Assembly (NCBI GenBank): GCA_024233345.1
Contig: JACKPT010000003.1
Coordinates: forward strand, 182,133-246,132
Length of the DNA stretch: 64,000 nt
Direction: 5' to 3'
Source of the DNA: Verrucomicrobiota bacterium
GTDB lineage: Bacteria; Verrucomicrobiota; Kiritimatiellia; CAIVKH01
A program made the position numbers and the translations under genes. The notes below the pieces were generated by a model. The model made no database searches and was not told the DNA's origin. It saw only the letters and a list, made by a program, of their open reading frames with translations. Positions 51,466 to 59,315 of the stretch are shown here, one piece after another (within the stretch, counting starts at the first letter, position 1; every line of letters starts with the position of its first letter).

Positions 51466-51502
51466 TTGAAAAATGCATATAGATTGTGCATATTGATATG
51501 CA
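51466..51502 (+). promoter_or_regulatory. Second vapBC promoter and operator
   Basis: TTGAAA (51466-51471), a 17-bp spacer and CATATT (51489-51494), 7 nt before the ATG. A perfect palindrome, TGCATAT-TG-ATATGCA (51487-51502), covers the -10 and reaches the first base of the start codon. Confidence 0.7.
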
Positions 51503-51693
51503 TGAGAACAACACTCAACATTGACGATGCCATTCTGGAGAAGGCATCTCGCCTCACCGGAGTGCAGGAGAAGACCACACTGGTCCGGATGGGACTGCAG
51601 AGCTTGATCGCTCGCGAGTCTGCACGCCGCTTGTCCAAGCTGGGGGGAAGTGAACCTGGACTTCGGCCGGTTCCCCGGCGGAGGACGCGCTGA
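51502..51693 (+). CDS. vapB: VapB-like antitoxin (second pair)
   Basis: A 63-residue ribbon-helix-helix antitoxin of the type MRTTLNIDDAILEKASRLTG...LVRMGLQSLIARESARRLSKLGG. The first residues and the preceding ATATGC are the same as in the 33.8-kb copy. It ends TGATG into vapC. The short basic tail (RPVPRRRTR) is typical of truncated toxin-binding tails. Confidence 0.88.
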   Translation: MRTTLNIDDAILEKASRLTGVQEKTTLVRMGLQSLIARESARRLSKLGGSEPGLRPVPRRRTR

Positions 51694-52067
51694 TGGTCCT
51701 CGTCGACACCTCGGTGTGGATCGACCACCTTCGCAAAACCACGCCCCGGCTCGTGGGGTTGTTGGACAATGGCGAGGTCGTCATTCACCCTTTCGTTATT
51801 GGGGAGCTGGCCTGCGGCAACCTCGCGAATCGGAAGGAAGTCCTCTCGCTACTGCATTCCCTTCCGGCGGTCGAACGTGTGGAGGATGATGAGATCCTGT
51901 TCTTCATCGAGCAGCACTCCCTGGCAAGTAGAGGACTAGGGCTGATCGATGTCCACCTGCTCGCATCCAGCAAAGTGAGCGAGCATCCCCTTTGGACGAA
52001 GGACAAGCGTCTGGCTGCCACCGCCGAGGAGATTGGACTTGGCTTCGGCCAACCACCACCGGCATGA
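51693..52067 (+). CDS. vapC: VapC-like PIN-domain toxin (second pair)
   Basis: A 124-residue PIN-domain nuclease. VLVDTSVWIDHLR holds the first Asp, HPFVIGELACGNL the Glu, GLGLIDVHLLAS the third acidic residue, and LWTKDKRLAATAEEIG the fourth. It is not closely similar to the 34-kb vapC, so the two pairs are independent rather than duplicates. Confidence 0.92.
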   Translation: MVLVDTSVWIDHLRKTTPRLVGLLDNGEVVIHPFVIGELACGNLANRKEVLSLLHSLPAVERVEDDEILFFIEQHSLASRGLGLIDVHLLASSKVSEHPLWTKDKRLAATAEEIGLGFGQPPPA

Positions 52068-52343
52068 CATTCTCGGTTCGCTCGAAATCATCATGGTGAG
52101 TACTGGGGTCAGGTAACTGGGGTTAACTGAAAAAAGGGGAAAAGACCTGCCCCCATCCTCCCCTCCTGCCCCCCGACGCCCCTGTTCCCTTTCCGGACTG
52201 ATGAAGGCTGATGATTTTCATGATTTACCTTGAGCGGGGAACATGAAAACCTAGGCGGACTTGGGGGTTTCCCCGGTACTCACAACGGGCGTGAGATCAT
52301 CCGGCGGTCAACGAACCACAAGGCGAAAGGCTGGGAGTTTGTC
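52068..52343. other. Intergenic region with the right TCAGGTAAC repeat
   Basis: A copy of the TACTGGGGTCAGGTAAC repeat (about 52090-52128) follows vapC; the partner at 51132 lies on the other side of the pair. The rest is the leader of the next gene, with GGGAG before its ATG. The frame is open upstream to 52230 but shows no signal peptide there. Confidence 0.5.
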
Positions 52344-54038
52344 ATGAGGCGGATCGTAGCGGTGTTGGTGGTGGCGGGATGGGGAATGAACACCGGTGCC
52401 CAGGTACCCGAGGTCATTCACTACCAGGGGCGGTTGATGGATGGAACCAATCTGGTCCAGGGGCCGGTCGGCTTGTCCTTACGATTGTACGATGCGGCCT
52501 CGGGCGGAACCCTGCTGTACGAAGATTCCAATACCGTGACCGTCGTCGATGGCCTCTACACTGCGGGAATCGGTGATTCCTCAACCTTCGGCAACCTGAT
52601 CGCGGCCCTGACCAACCAGACCCTGTATCTTGAAACCGTCATCGACGGAGTTCCCCTCCTGCCCCGGGAAGAACTGGCCGCAGTAGCCTACGCCCTCGTC
52701 ACCCGCGGAATGAACTTCACCACCAACAACACCGTGATCCTGAATCCAACCGTGAACAAGGCGGCGGGCGGGGTGATTGCGGCGGCGCTGCTCGGCGGGG
52801 TTGGCAACGCGATCGATACCAACGCGAACTACGCCCTCATCGGTGCGGGCCTGTTCAATAGCATCGAGGCCTCGGCCACCCGGTCCCTGATCGGTGCGGG
52901 TTTCCGCAACCGGATCGGGTTCGGCAACACCAACGCGGTGATCGCCGGGGGGCACAGCAACCTGCTGTTGGCCGGTTCCGCAGACTCCTTCCTGGGCGGC
53001 GGGGTGACCAACCGGATCGAAGGATCGGACGGGGCAGTGATCGCGGGCGGATACGGGAATAGCATCGCGACGGGCTCTTACAATGCCGTAATTGCCGGGG
53101 GGCGGGCACAAAGGATCGGGACCAACGCCTTTACCGCGGCAATCGTGGGCGGGTGGGGAAATGAAGTTCGCGAAGAGGCCAGCGGCTCCTTCATCGGGGC
53201 AGGCGGGTTCAACCTGATCGACGAAAGTGCGTTCAATGCTGCGATTGTCAGCGGACGGGATAACACCCTCGCTGCGGGCGCAACCAAGTCGTTCATTGGG
53301 GCGGGCACGATCAATCGAATCGAAGCGCAACAGGCGGTGATCGGAGGCGGGAGCGACAACATCATTGCCGCAGGAGCAAATAGTTCCGTCATCGGAGGCG
53401 GTGAGGGGCACCGGATCTATAACGGCGCACCGTACTCGGTCATTCCCGGCGGGCGCGCCAACCACATCGCGGACAACGCCACCAATGCCTTTGCCGCCGG
53501 CTATCGCGCCCAGGCCAATCACCCCGGTACATTCGTCTGGGCCGACGGACAGGACACCGACTTTGCCTCCACCACCCCCAATGAGTTTTCCGTCCGCGCG
53601 TCCGGCGGCATTCGGCTTCAGGGCCTGGTCCAGATCGGCTCGGAAACGAACGCCGGCACCGGCACTCGCCCCATCCTTGTCCGGAGGGTGGAATCAACGG
53701 ACAATAGCCCGGGCAAGGTGGTCGCCCGGGCGGAAGACATGCAACTGCAGCGCGATGGATCCACCGGCGGATTCGTCATTATCACCCAGTCGAACCGGGC
53801 AAACCGAAGCCTGTCAGCATTCGGGATCAACAGTTCGGGTGCCCCGGTTGGGACCAACTTCACCCTGGCCACCGCCCCTTCCACCAACATCGTGTTTACC
53901 GACGCCCAGAACGTGGTGAGCTTCACCACAACCTTCGGCGACATCTATAATAATGCCGAAGTCACCCAGGTCTCCATCTCGCGCCGGAGTGGCGACTATT
54001 TCTGGGTCGGCACCCTGACCAGTTCCCGTGACCAGTGA
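52344..54038 (+). CDS. Secreted protein with YadA-head-like repeats
   Basis: A 564-residue exported protein. The signal peptide MRRIVAVLVVAGWGMNTGAQ is followed by an N-terminal domain (IHYQGRLMDGTNLVQGPVGL) common in similar secreted proteins. A long run of ~14-20-residue repeats of the form IGAGxxNxI / VIAGGxxNxI fills about residues 140-380. Such repeats build left-handed beta-roll stalks as in trimeric autotransporter heads. The C-terminus (about 400-564) is a globular beta-rich domain, not a YadA membrane anchor. Surface fibre or adhesin is a reasonable guess. Confidence 0.72.
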   Translation: MRRIVAVLVVAGWGMNTGAQVPEVIHYQGRLMDGTNLVQGPVGLSLRLYDAASGGTLLYEDSNTVTVVDGLYTAGIGDSSTFGNLIAALTNQTLYLETVIDGVPLLPREELAAVAYALVTRGMNFTTNNTVILNPTVNKAAGGVIAAALLGGVGNAIDTNANYALIGAGLFNSIEASATRSLIGAGFRNRIGFGNTNAVIAGGHSNLLLAGSADSFLGGGVTNRIEGSDGAVIAGGYGNSIATGSYNAVIAGGRAQRIGTNAFTAAIVGGWGNEVREEASGSFIGAGGFNLIDESAFNAAIVSGRDNTLAAGATKSFIGAGTINRIEAQQAVIGGGSDNIIAAGANSSVIGGGEGHRIYNGAPYSVIPGGRANHIADNATNAFAAGYRAQANHPGTFVWADGQDTDFASTTPNEFSVRASGGIRLQGLVQIGSETNAGTGTRPILVRRVESTDNSPGKVVARAEDMQLQRDGSTGGFVIITQSNRANRSLSAFGINSSGAPVGTNFTLATAPSTNIVFTDAQNVVSFTTTFGDIYNNAEVTQVSISRRSGDYFWVGTLTSSRDQ

Positions 54039-54081
54039 ATCTCATGATGAAGGGCCATCGAGACCACGCGGGAGACGGCAT

Positions 54082-54750
54082 ATGAAGGGATTCACATACG
54101 GTTTGCTGATGCTGGCGCTCACGGGGGCATCGTCCCCGGCCCAGCGGACCAACACGAGCTCGGTGCTGGACAGTTCGGGTACGCGTTCCACCGGGGGTTC
54201 CTTCACCAACATCAGCGCAGCGGGCCAGCCGGGCGGAATTGCGGAATCTGCCGGGGGCGGCCTGATCCACCAGGCCGGGTTCCTCCATACCTTTTTCCTT
54301 CGGCCGGACCTCGACACCGACGGTGATGGCATCGCCAACGAGGCCGACCCGGATAATGACAACGACGGCCTCACCGACAGCACGGAAATCGGCGGCGATG
54401 CCTTCGACCCCGCCACCGCCACCATGGTCAACCAGCTCGATACCGATGAGGATGGCATGAGCGACGGACAGGAGGCGATCGCGGGATCTGATCCGACCGA
54501 CGTAGGCGCCCACCTGTACATCACCTCCATCGTCAACACCAATGGCACACGCGAGGTGGCCTGGTTTGCGCGCAGCAACAAGACCTACCGCGTACTCGCT
54601 TCTGACTACGGCTACACCCTCCCGACCAACGAGCTGATCACCGTAACCGCCAGCGGCTTCGCGACCGCCCCCTGGTACAGCCTGACCAATACGGTGTTCG
54701 ATGGCACAACCACCAATGCACGCTTCTACGCCGTCGAAGTCCTCCCCTGA
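54082..54750 (+). CDS. Secreted protein with Asp-rich (thrombospondin type 3-like) repeats
   Basis: A 222-residue exported protein. The signal peptide MKGFTYGLLMLALTGASSPA precedes a small SGG...GQPGGIAESAGGG domain. DLDTDGDGIANEADPDND and TDEDGMSDGQEAIAGSDPTD are calcium-binding Asp-rich repeats. A C-terminal ~75-residue domain (YITSIVNTNGTREVAWFA) resembles end domains of secreted proteins in planctomycete/verrucomicrobial genomes. It starts 43 bp after the YadA-like gene with GGGAG upstream, so they are probably expressed together. Confidence 0.75.
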   Translation: MKGFTYGLLMLALTGASSPAQRTNTSSVLDSSGTRSTGGSFTNISAAGQPGGIAESAGGGLIHQAGFLHTFFLRPDLDTDGDGIANEADPDNDNDGLTDSTEIGGDAFDPATATMVNQLDTDEDGMSDGQEAIAGSDPTDVGAHLYITSIVNTNGTREVAWFARSNKTYRVLASDYGYTLPTNELITVTASGFATAPWYSLTNTVFDGTTTNARFYAVEVLP

Positions 54751-55073
54751 CGCGGGTCCGAACCCGGGGTCAGGGGACCTCAGGCCGGGCCTTGCTTACT
54801 GCATAAGAGGGAAATATCTGTCCCGCGCCTCCTATCACTGATTGCCACAAGGAGCTCCAACCACAGGGTCACAAAGAAAAGACAGGGCACTGGTTGCCCA
54901 TCATGACCCCCATCCGTGCAATCCGTGTAATCCGTGGTTACCCTACTTGAAGATCGCGCAAGACAGCTCTTCTCTCCTGACCTTGTAAGGAACTCCCGAC
55001 TTGGGCGAAGGGGTTGTGTGCACACAAACCAAGCAAACAAGATCAACTGCAAACCAAGAAGGAAGTCGTACTC
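54751..55073. other. Intergenic region with an intergenic repeat before the fasciclin gene
   Basis: About 320 bp without a gene. A copy of the CCACAG...CCGTGG repeat lies at about 54858-54959. Its 5' flank (TATCACTGATTGCCA) also matches the copy near 51.2 kb. Confidence 0.55.
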
Positions 55074-55595
55074 ATGAAGAAAATTCTCGCAACCATCATT
55101 GCCGTAGGTTCCGCCGGAGCTGTCTATGCCGCCAGTTGTGGCAGTACCGCCGATCACTCCCATGCGGAGAAGGCGGCCAAGCCGGACATCGTGGACACTG
55201 CAGTCGCAGCGGGTTCATTCAACACCCTCGTGGCCGCAGTGCAGGCCGCCGATCTCGTCGATGTCTTGAAGGGCGATGGCCCGTTCACGGTGTTTGCACC
55301 GACCGACGAAGCCTTCGCGAAGCTCCCGGCCGGCACCGTGGAAAGTCTGCTCAAGCCGGAAAACAAGGATCAACTGGTAGCCATCCTGACCTATCATGTT
55401 GTGCCGGGTAAGGTCACCGCCGAACAGGTGGTTGGACTCAATTCCGCCACAACGGTGCAAGGCAACAACATCGCCATCTCGGTTGTCGATGGCGCGGTCA
55501 AGGTGGATGAAGCCAATGTGATCAAGACGGATATCATGACCGGCAACGGAGTCATCCACGTGATTGATTCGGTAATCCTTCCCAAGGAAGGCTGA
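55074..55595 (+). CDS. Secreted fasciclin (FAS1) domain protein
   Basis: A 173-residue exported protein. The signal peptide is MKKILATIIAVGSAGAVYA, with a Cys soon after. One FAS1 domain follows: IVDTAVAAGSFNTLVAAVQAADL, shortened here to SFNTLVAAVQAADL, then GPFTVFAPTDEAFAKLP (H1 motif), LTYHVVPGKVTAEQV and GVIHVIDSVILP (H2). FAS1 domains mediate adhesion. AGGAAG lies 9 nt before the ATG and a strong terminator follows, so this is a single-gene, probably well-expressed unit. Confidence 0.93.
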   Translation: MKKILATIIAVGSAGAVYAASCGSTADHSHAEKAAKPDIVDTAVAAGSFNTLVAAVQAADLVDVLKGDGPFTVFAPTDEAFAKLPAGTVESLLKPENKDQLVAILTYHVVPGKVTAEQVVGLNSATTVQGNNIAISVVDGAVKVDEANVIKTDIMTGNGVIHVIDSVILPKEG

Positions 55596-55622
55596 GCCAT
55601 CTTCATCATTTGAGGCGTTATG

Positions 55623-55661
55623 CCGCCCATCGGACCGGAAGGTCCGGTGGGCGGTTTTTTT
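55623..55661 (+). terminator. Rho-independent terminator of the fasciclin gene
   Basis: A 14-bp stem, CCGCCCATCGGACC/GGTCCGGTGGGCGG, with one T-G pair and a GGAA loop, followed by seven T. It lies 27 bp past the stop. Confidence 0.92.
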
Positions 55662-55722
55662 CTGTTGGGGTCGGCGCAAAACGAGACCGAGAGACGGAGC
55701 AAAATGAGACCGATCCCTTGGT

Positions 55723-58575
55723 TTATTGGGAAATTCTATTGGGCGGCATCTTCAATCGATACGCCCCGGACCGGCCGCCAAGGATGTGAACCTCGGGGCG
55801 GCCATCTCCATCCTGGTCAAAGAATTGTAGCGACTGGCCCTGAATTATGCTGAGCGCACCGAGATTACTTCCGCGGTAGTCAAACAGGGTCACACCGGAA
55901 AACCCGACCATCACCAGCCAATCCTCCGCCGGACCGGCTGGCAGAGAGGTCAGCGATTGCGTCGAGCGGGTAATGTCCTTTGCCCACTCCACGGTCCCTT
56001 GATCTGTGAAGGCAGTCAGGGTTGATGCGACCTGAGTCTGGTACTCCCTGCCATTGCGCATGGCCTTTTTGGTTTCATTCCGGAACCGCACCAGCAGTGG
56101 AGCTGCATCGGGCCGGCGCAAACAGGTCCACTGGTCATTCCACTTCCGGTTCTCGGGCACCTCTTCGATTGGGTAGGTCAGTTGAAGGACAGGATGCCCG
56201 GTAGCTGGATCCAGTGCCTTCACATCCTTTTCGCCCACAATGGTCAGCAAGCCCGGGGGCTCCATGACATGGATCGGATTCAAGAAGAACATCGTCCTGC
56301 GGGATGGCGTCATGGGCTCCTCCTCCCCTTCCCAGATCGTCTCAAAATAGCGGGGGTTGGGACGCGGAACCGGTTGGTGATAGACCGCGCCCTCCGGTTC
56401 TTCACCTTCTGTCAACGGAATGCCACCCGGCAGGGTTTCTCCAGCGAGTAACTGTTCGACCTGCTCGCCCAGCGTTTTGGCGAGTGTGCTGGAAAAGCCG
56501 ACCTTTCGCCCCTGAACAATTCCCTGGCGGTCAATCAGCACCAGGGTCGGAATGCCGGAAACAAAATAGGCCTCCTTGGTGCGGTTGGTATCGATGCCGA
56601 TGCGGTAGGTAAGCTTCTTGCTGCTCACCATCTCGCGGACGGTTTTTTCATTCTCCAGATCATCGGTGCTAACCCCGACGACCACCACATCTCCGGTGCC
56701 ATAGGCTTCATGCAATGCCTGCACTTCCGGCAGAGCCATCACACAGGGACCACACCAGGTTGCCCAGAAGTCGAGCACCACCACCTTGCCGGTGGCATCG
56801 GCCAGTTGGAATGTTTCTCCGTTAAGCAGGGGCAGGGTGAGCTCCGGCGCGGGCTTGCCGGAAAGCTCGAACCGGCTTCGGTCTGGCTGGGGAAACAATG
56901 CATCGCGAGCGTCCACCCGCTCCCATCCATCATCCGGCTCAAAGACAAAGACATCGGGATCGATGGGTTCATTCACCTCAACCCCGGTGGATTCCACCAC
57001 CTGCACCCAGGTCTGGGTCTCCGTCGCGCCCCCGTCCTCGGATCTGCTTTCAACCAGTCTCGTGACCTCCTGTCGCAGGATCAGCCCGGTCTTCGAATCA
57101 ACATAGAGAACCTCTCCCTGGGGCGTCCCCAATGATCCATTCGTCACCTTGCCCTTCAACACCCAGGTATCTTCCGAAACCTCTCCGGCAGATTCAGCCC
57201 TGACCCATCGATGCTCAACCGCCGCCGCCCTCAAGGCGGCAACCGGATCTTCGCTGATCACCGCACCCAGATCGAGCAGATCCACACCAAGCATGGCGAG
57301 CAGCGCCCGATTTCCAAAATTCATCCGATAGACCTGCTTCTCCTGCTGGAAATACCGCCGGGTTCCGGGCACCGCCAAGGTCACCAGGGAGGGGGTGACC
57401 AGCGTTTCGATCGAGTTGTTATCAAACCGAATATTCCCGGATTCCCGGTCAAAGCGAATGTCATACACGCCGACAGGAATCTCCCCGCTTTCATCGGTGA
57501 GGAAAGTTTGCACCCAATCGCCGCTCAGGGTTTGAATTGCCGCCAACTTTTCTCCCCAGGCGACAAGAACCGCCTCGGTTTCTGGCGAAGGAACAAATGG
57601 CTTCGCGAGCTCGACTTCGAGCGCCTCCTCGTCTCCGGCGGGTCGGCGAGGTGCCGACCGTAGTTGCTCAACCGGGAACCGCTGCACCAGATTCAGATAG
57701 GGTGCTGCGCCGGATACGTTCCCGCCGATCACAAATACTTCGCGCCCGTCATAAACCACATCATTGTGACGGGAGGGTTGATAAGGCAGGTCGATCAGTG
57801 ACCATTCTCTTGAGTCAAAGTCATAGGCAGCCACCCGTTCCGGATGCTGGTAGTGGCCAAATGTATACAGGACCCCATCCACCACCACCGCGTGATGGGC
57901 ACTCAACAGAAAGGGCAGGTCGGGCAGCTTTTCCCATTGATCGGTTTTGGGGTCATACACCTCGAATGCGGTCACCGAGGATCGTCCGTCATAGCCTCCG
58001 ACCGCATACAACCTGCCCTCATACGCCACCACATCACATTCCCGCGCGGTGGGCATCTCGGCCCCGCTGGACCAGGTGTCGGTTTCCGGATCGTAGCGAT
58101 CAACCTGAGAAGATCGACCACGATCCTCGGTGGCGCCACCGATGGCAAACAAATGGCCATCCAACCAGGCCAGGGCAACATGAGCCCGGGGCACCGGAAG
58201 TGGCGCGAGGGTCGTCCATTCACCCGTGGCGGGGTCCCACTTCTCAAAAGTATCGACAATCGGGTTGGCCCCCTCCTCACCGAGCCGGGTGCCCCCCGCA
58301 ACATAGACCACGGGGCCATCGGTTACCGCATCGACCCAGTAGCGCGGGTTGGGCATCTCTCCAATGACCTCCCAGGCGCTTCGATCCGGCCCCAGCCTTT
58401 CCAGCTCGGCAGCCATTCCCTCATTGGCGGCGCCTCCAAGCACATACAGATCCCCTCCCACCGAGACAACTGCGTGACCGAACCGCTCCCGGTTCAAGGA
58501 CAAGCCGTCATCCGCTTTAGCGAGCCAACCGGCAGTCAGACCCACAAGCAAACCCAACGACATGATTCTCAACAT
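55723..58575 (-). CDS. Secreted kelch - LolA-like - thioredoxin - propeller fusion protein
   Basis: A 950-residue exported protein. The signal peptide LRIMSLGLLVGLTAGWLA precedes kelch repeats at about 35-320 (GGDLYVLGGAANEG, GRLYAVGGYDGRSS and similar). A LolA/DUF4412-like beta-domain sits at about 345-550. A TlpA-type thioredoxin domain at about 590-735 has the redox motif WCGPC (Cys608, Cys611). A C-terminal beta-rich region ends in DQDGDGRPEVHILGG. The start at 58575 has AAAGGG upstream; a TTG at 58590 is also open. The thioredoxin part is probably periplasmic. The fusion may check or reduce a specific extracytoplasmic partner; the function is unknown. Confidence 0.85.
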   Translation of the reverse strand: MLRIMSLGLLVGLTAGWLAKADDGLSLNRERFGHAVVSVGGDLYVLGGAANEGMAAELERLGPDRSAWEVIGEMPNPRYWVDAVTDGPVVYVAGGTRLGEEGANPIVDTFEKWDPATGEWTTLAPLPVPRAHVALAWLDGHLFAIGGATEDRGRSSQVDRYDPETDTWSSGAEMPTARECDVVAYEGRLYAVGGYDGRSSVTAFEVYDPKTDQWEKLPDLPFLLSAHHAVVVDGVLYTFGHYQHPERVAAYDFDSREWSLIDLPYQPSRHNDVVYDGREVFVIGGNVSGAAPYLNLVQRFPVEQLRSAPRRPAGDEEALEVELAKPFVPSPETEAVLVAWGEKLAAIQTLSGDWVQTFLTDESGEIPVGVYDIRFDRESGNIRFDNNSIETLVTPSLVTLAVPGTRRYFQQEKQVYRMNFGNRALLAMLGVDLLDLGAVISEDPVAALRAAAVEHRWVRAESAGEVSEDTWVLKGKVTNGSLGTPQGEVLYVDSKTGLILRQEVTRLVESRSEDGGATETQTWVQVVESTGVEVNEPIDPDVFVFEPDDGWERVDARDALFPQPDRSRFELSGKPAPELTLPLLNGETFQLADATGKVVVLDFWATWCGPCVMALPEVQALHEAYGTGDVVVVGVSTDDLENEKTVREMVSSKKLTYRIGIDTNRTKEAYFVSGIPTLVLIDRQGIVQGRKVGFSSTLAKTLGEQVEQLLAGETLPGGIPLTEGEEPEGAVYHQPVPRPNPRYFETIWEGEEEPMTPSRRTMFFLNPIHVMEPPGLLTIVGEKDVKALDPATGHPVLQLTYPIEEVPENRKWNDQWTCLRRPDAAPLLVRFRNETKKAMRNGREYQTQVASTLTAFTDQGTVEWAKDITRSTQSLTSLPAGPAEDWLVMVGFSGVTLFDYRGSNLGALSIIQGQSLQFFDQDGDGRPEVHILGGRSGAYRLKMPPNRISQ

Positions 58576-58680
58576 GTTCAGCCCTTTCAATCAATCGATA
58601 CACCTGGCGCGTGCGTCTTATCACACCTTCGCCCGGGATTCAATGAGGGGAGGCCGACGCGATCAGGCCAAGAACCTGCC

Positions 58681-58710
58681 TTGACGGAAAGATTGGTAAT
58701 TCGCTACGTT
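58681..58710 (+). promoter_or_regulatory. Predicted sigma-70 promoter of the exported protein at 58756
   Basis: TTGACG (58681-58686), an 18-bp spacer and TACGTT (58705-58710), about 45 bp before the ATG. A conventional leader with AAGGGG follows. Confidence 0.5.
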
Positions 58711-58755
58711 TTGGTTGCGTCAACCGCAGAACCAAACTTAACCCAAGGGGAACCC

Positions 58756-59259
58756 ATGAAGGCATTATTCACCACCATCGTCTGTATGCTCGGCCTGATC
58801 GCCGTGGAGCCAGCCCGGAGCGCGGAACCAATCACCATTTCCGACATCGAGGCGGTCAACATTATCAAGACCATCCAAGGATATATGGAGCAGAAGGACA
58901 ACCGGCTGGAAATCTTCGACCGCAAAAAGGGCAAAATCGTGAATGTCGGGGTGGACAAGATCGTCACCGACAATCCGGATTGCATCGTGTTTCCCGAAGA
59001 GGGCAAGTTGGCGATCTGTGTCGAGTGTACGGAAAAGCCTGCCGGCAAGGACAACCTCGGCGATGTACAGAATGACGAAAAGGGCGACCAGTATGTGCTC
59101 TGGTTTATCATGCAGCGGGGCAGCCAGGTTTCCACCCGGGTACTCGACACCGTCATCAAGAGCGTGAATGGGGTTGAGATGTACCAGTGGAGCCAGAATG
59201 CCGACGGCAAATGGGAAGCCACCTTGATCGAAGAGCCGGCTGAAGCGACCGCAGAGTAA
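58756..59259 (+). CDS. Small exported protein of unknown function
   Basis: A 167-residue protein with signal peptide MKALFTTIVCMLGLIAV (cleavage near ARSA). A mixed alpha/beta domain of about 140 residues follows (VNIIKTIQGYMEQKDNRLEI, CIVFPEEGKLAICVECTEKP). It ends in an acidic tail. I do not recognise the family. AAGGGG precedes the ATG, a promoter is visible at 58681 and a terminator at 59286, so it forms a single-gene unit divergent from the kelch fusion. Confidence 0.72.
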   Translation: MKALFTTIVCMLGLIAVEPARSAEPITISDIEAVNIIKTIQGYMEQKDNRLEIFDRKKGKIVNVGVDKIVTDNPDCIVFPEEGKLAICVECTEKPAGKDNLGDVQNDEKGDQYVLWFIMQRGSQVSTRVLDTVIKSVNGVEMYQWSQNADGKWEATLIEEPAEATAE

Positions 59260-59285
59260 GCGAAGCCACAACCTTGATCAGCAAG

Positions 59286-59315
59286 GCGCCGGACTTGAAT
59301 GTCCGGCGCTTTTTT
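59286..59315 (+). terminator. Rho-independent terminator after the small exported protein
   Basis: A perfect 9-bp stem GCGCCGGAC/GTCCGGCGC with a TTGAAT loop and six T. It also sits at the 3' end of the convergent ankyrin gene. Confidence 0.9.

Noticed and set aside
57844..58755. Upstream extension of the small exported protein gene
   Set aside because: The frame is open but antisense to the kelch fusion; the signal peptide, ribosome-binding site and promoter all place the start at 58756.
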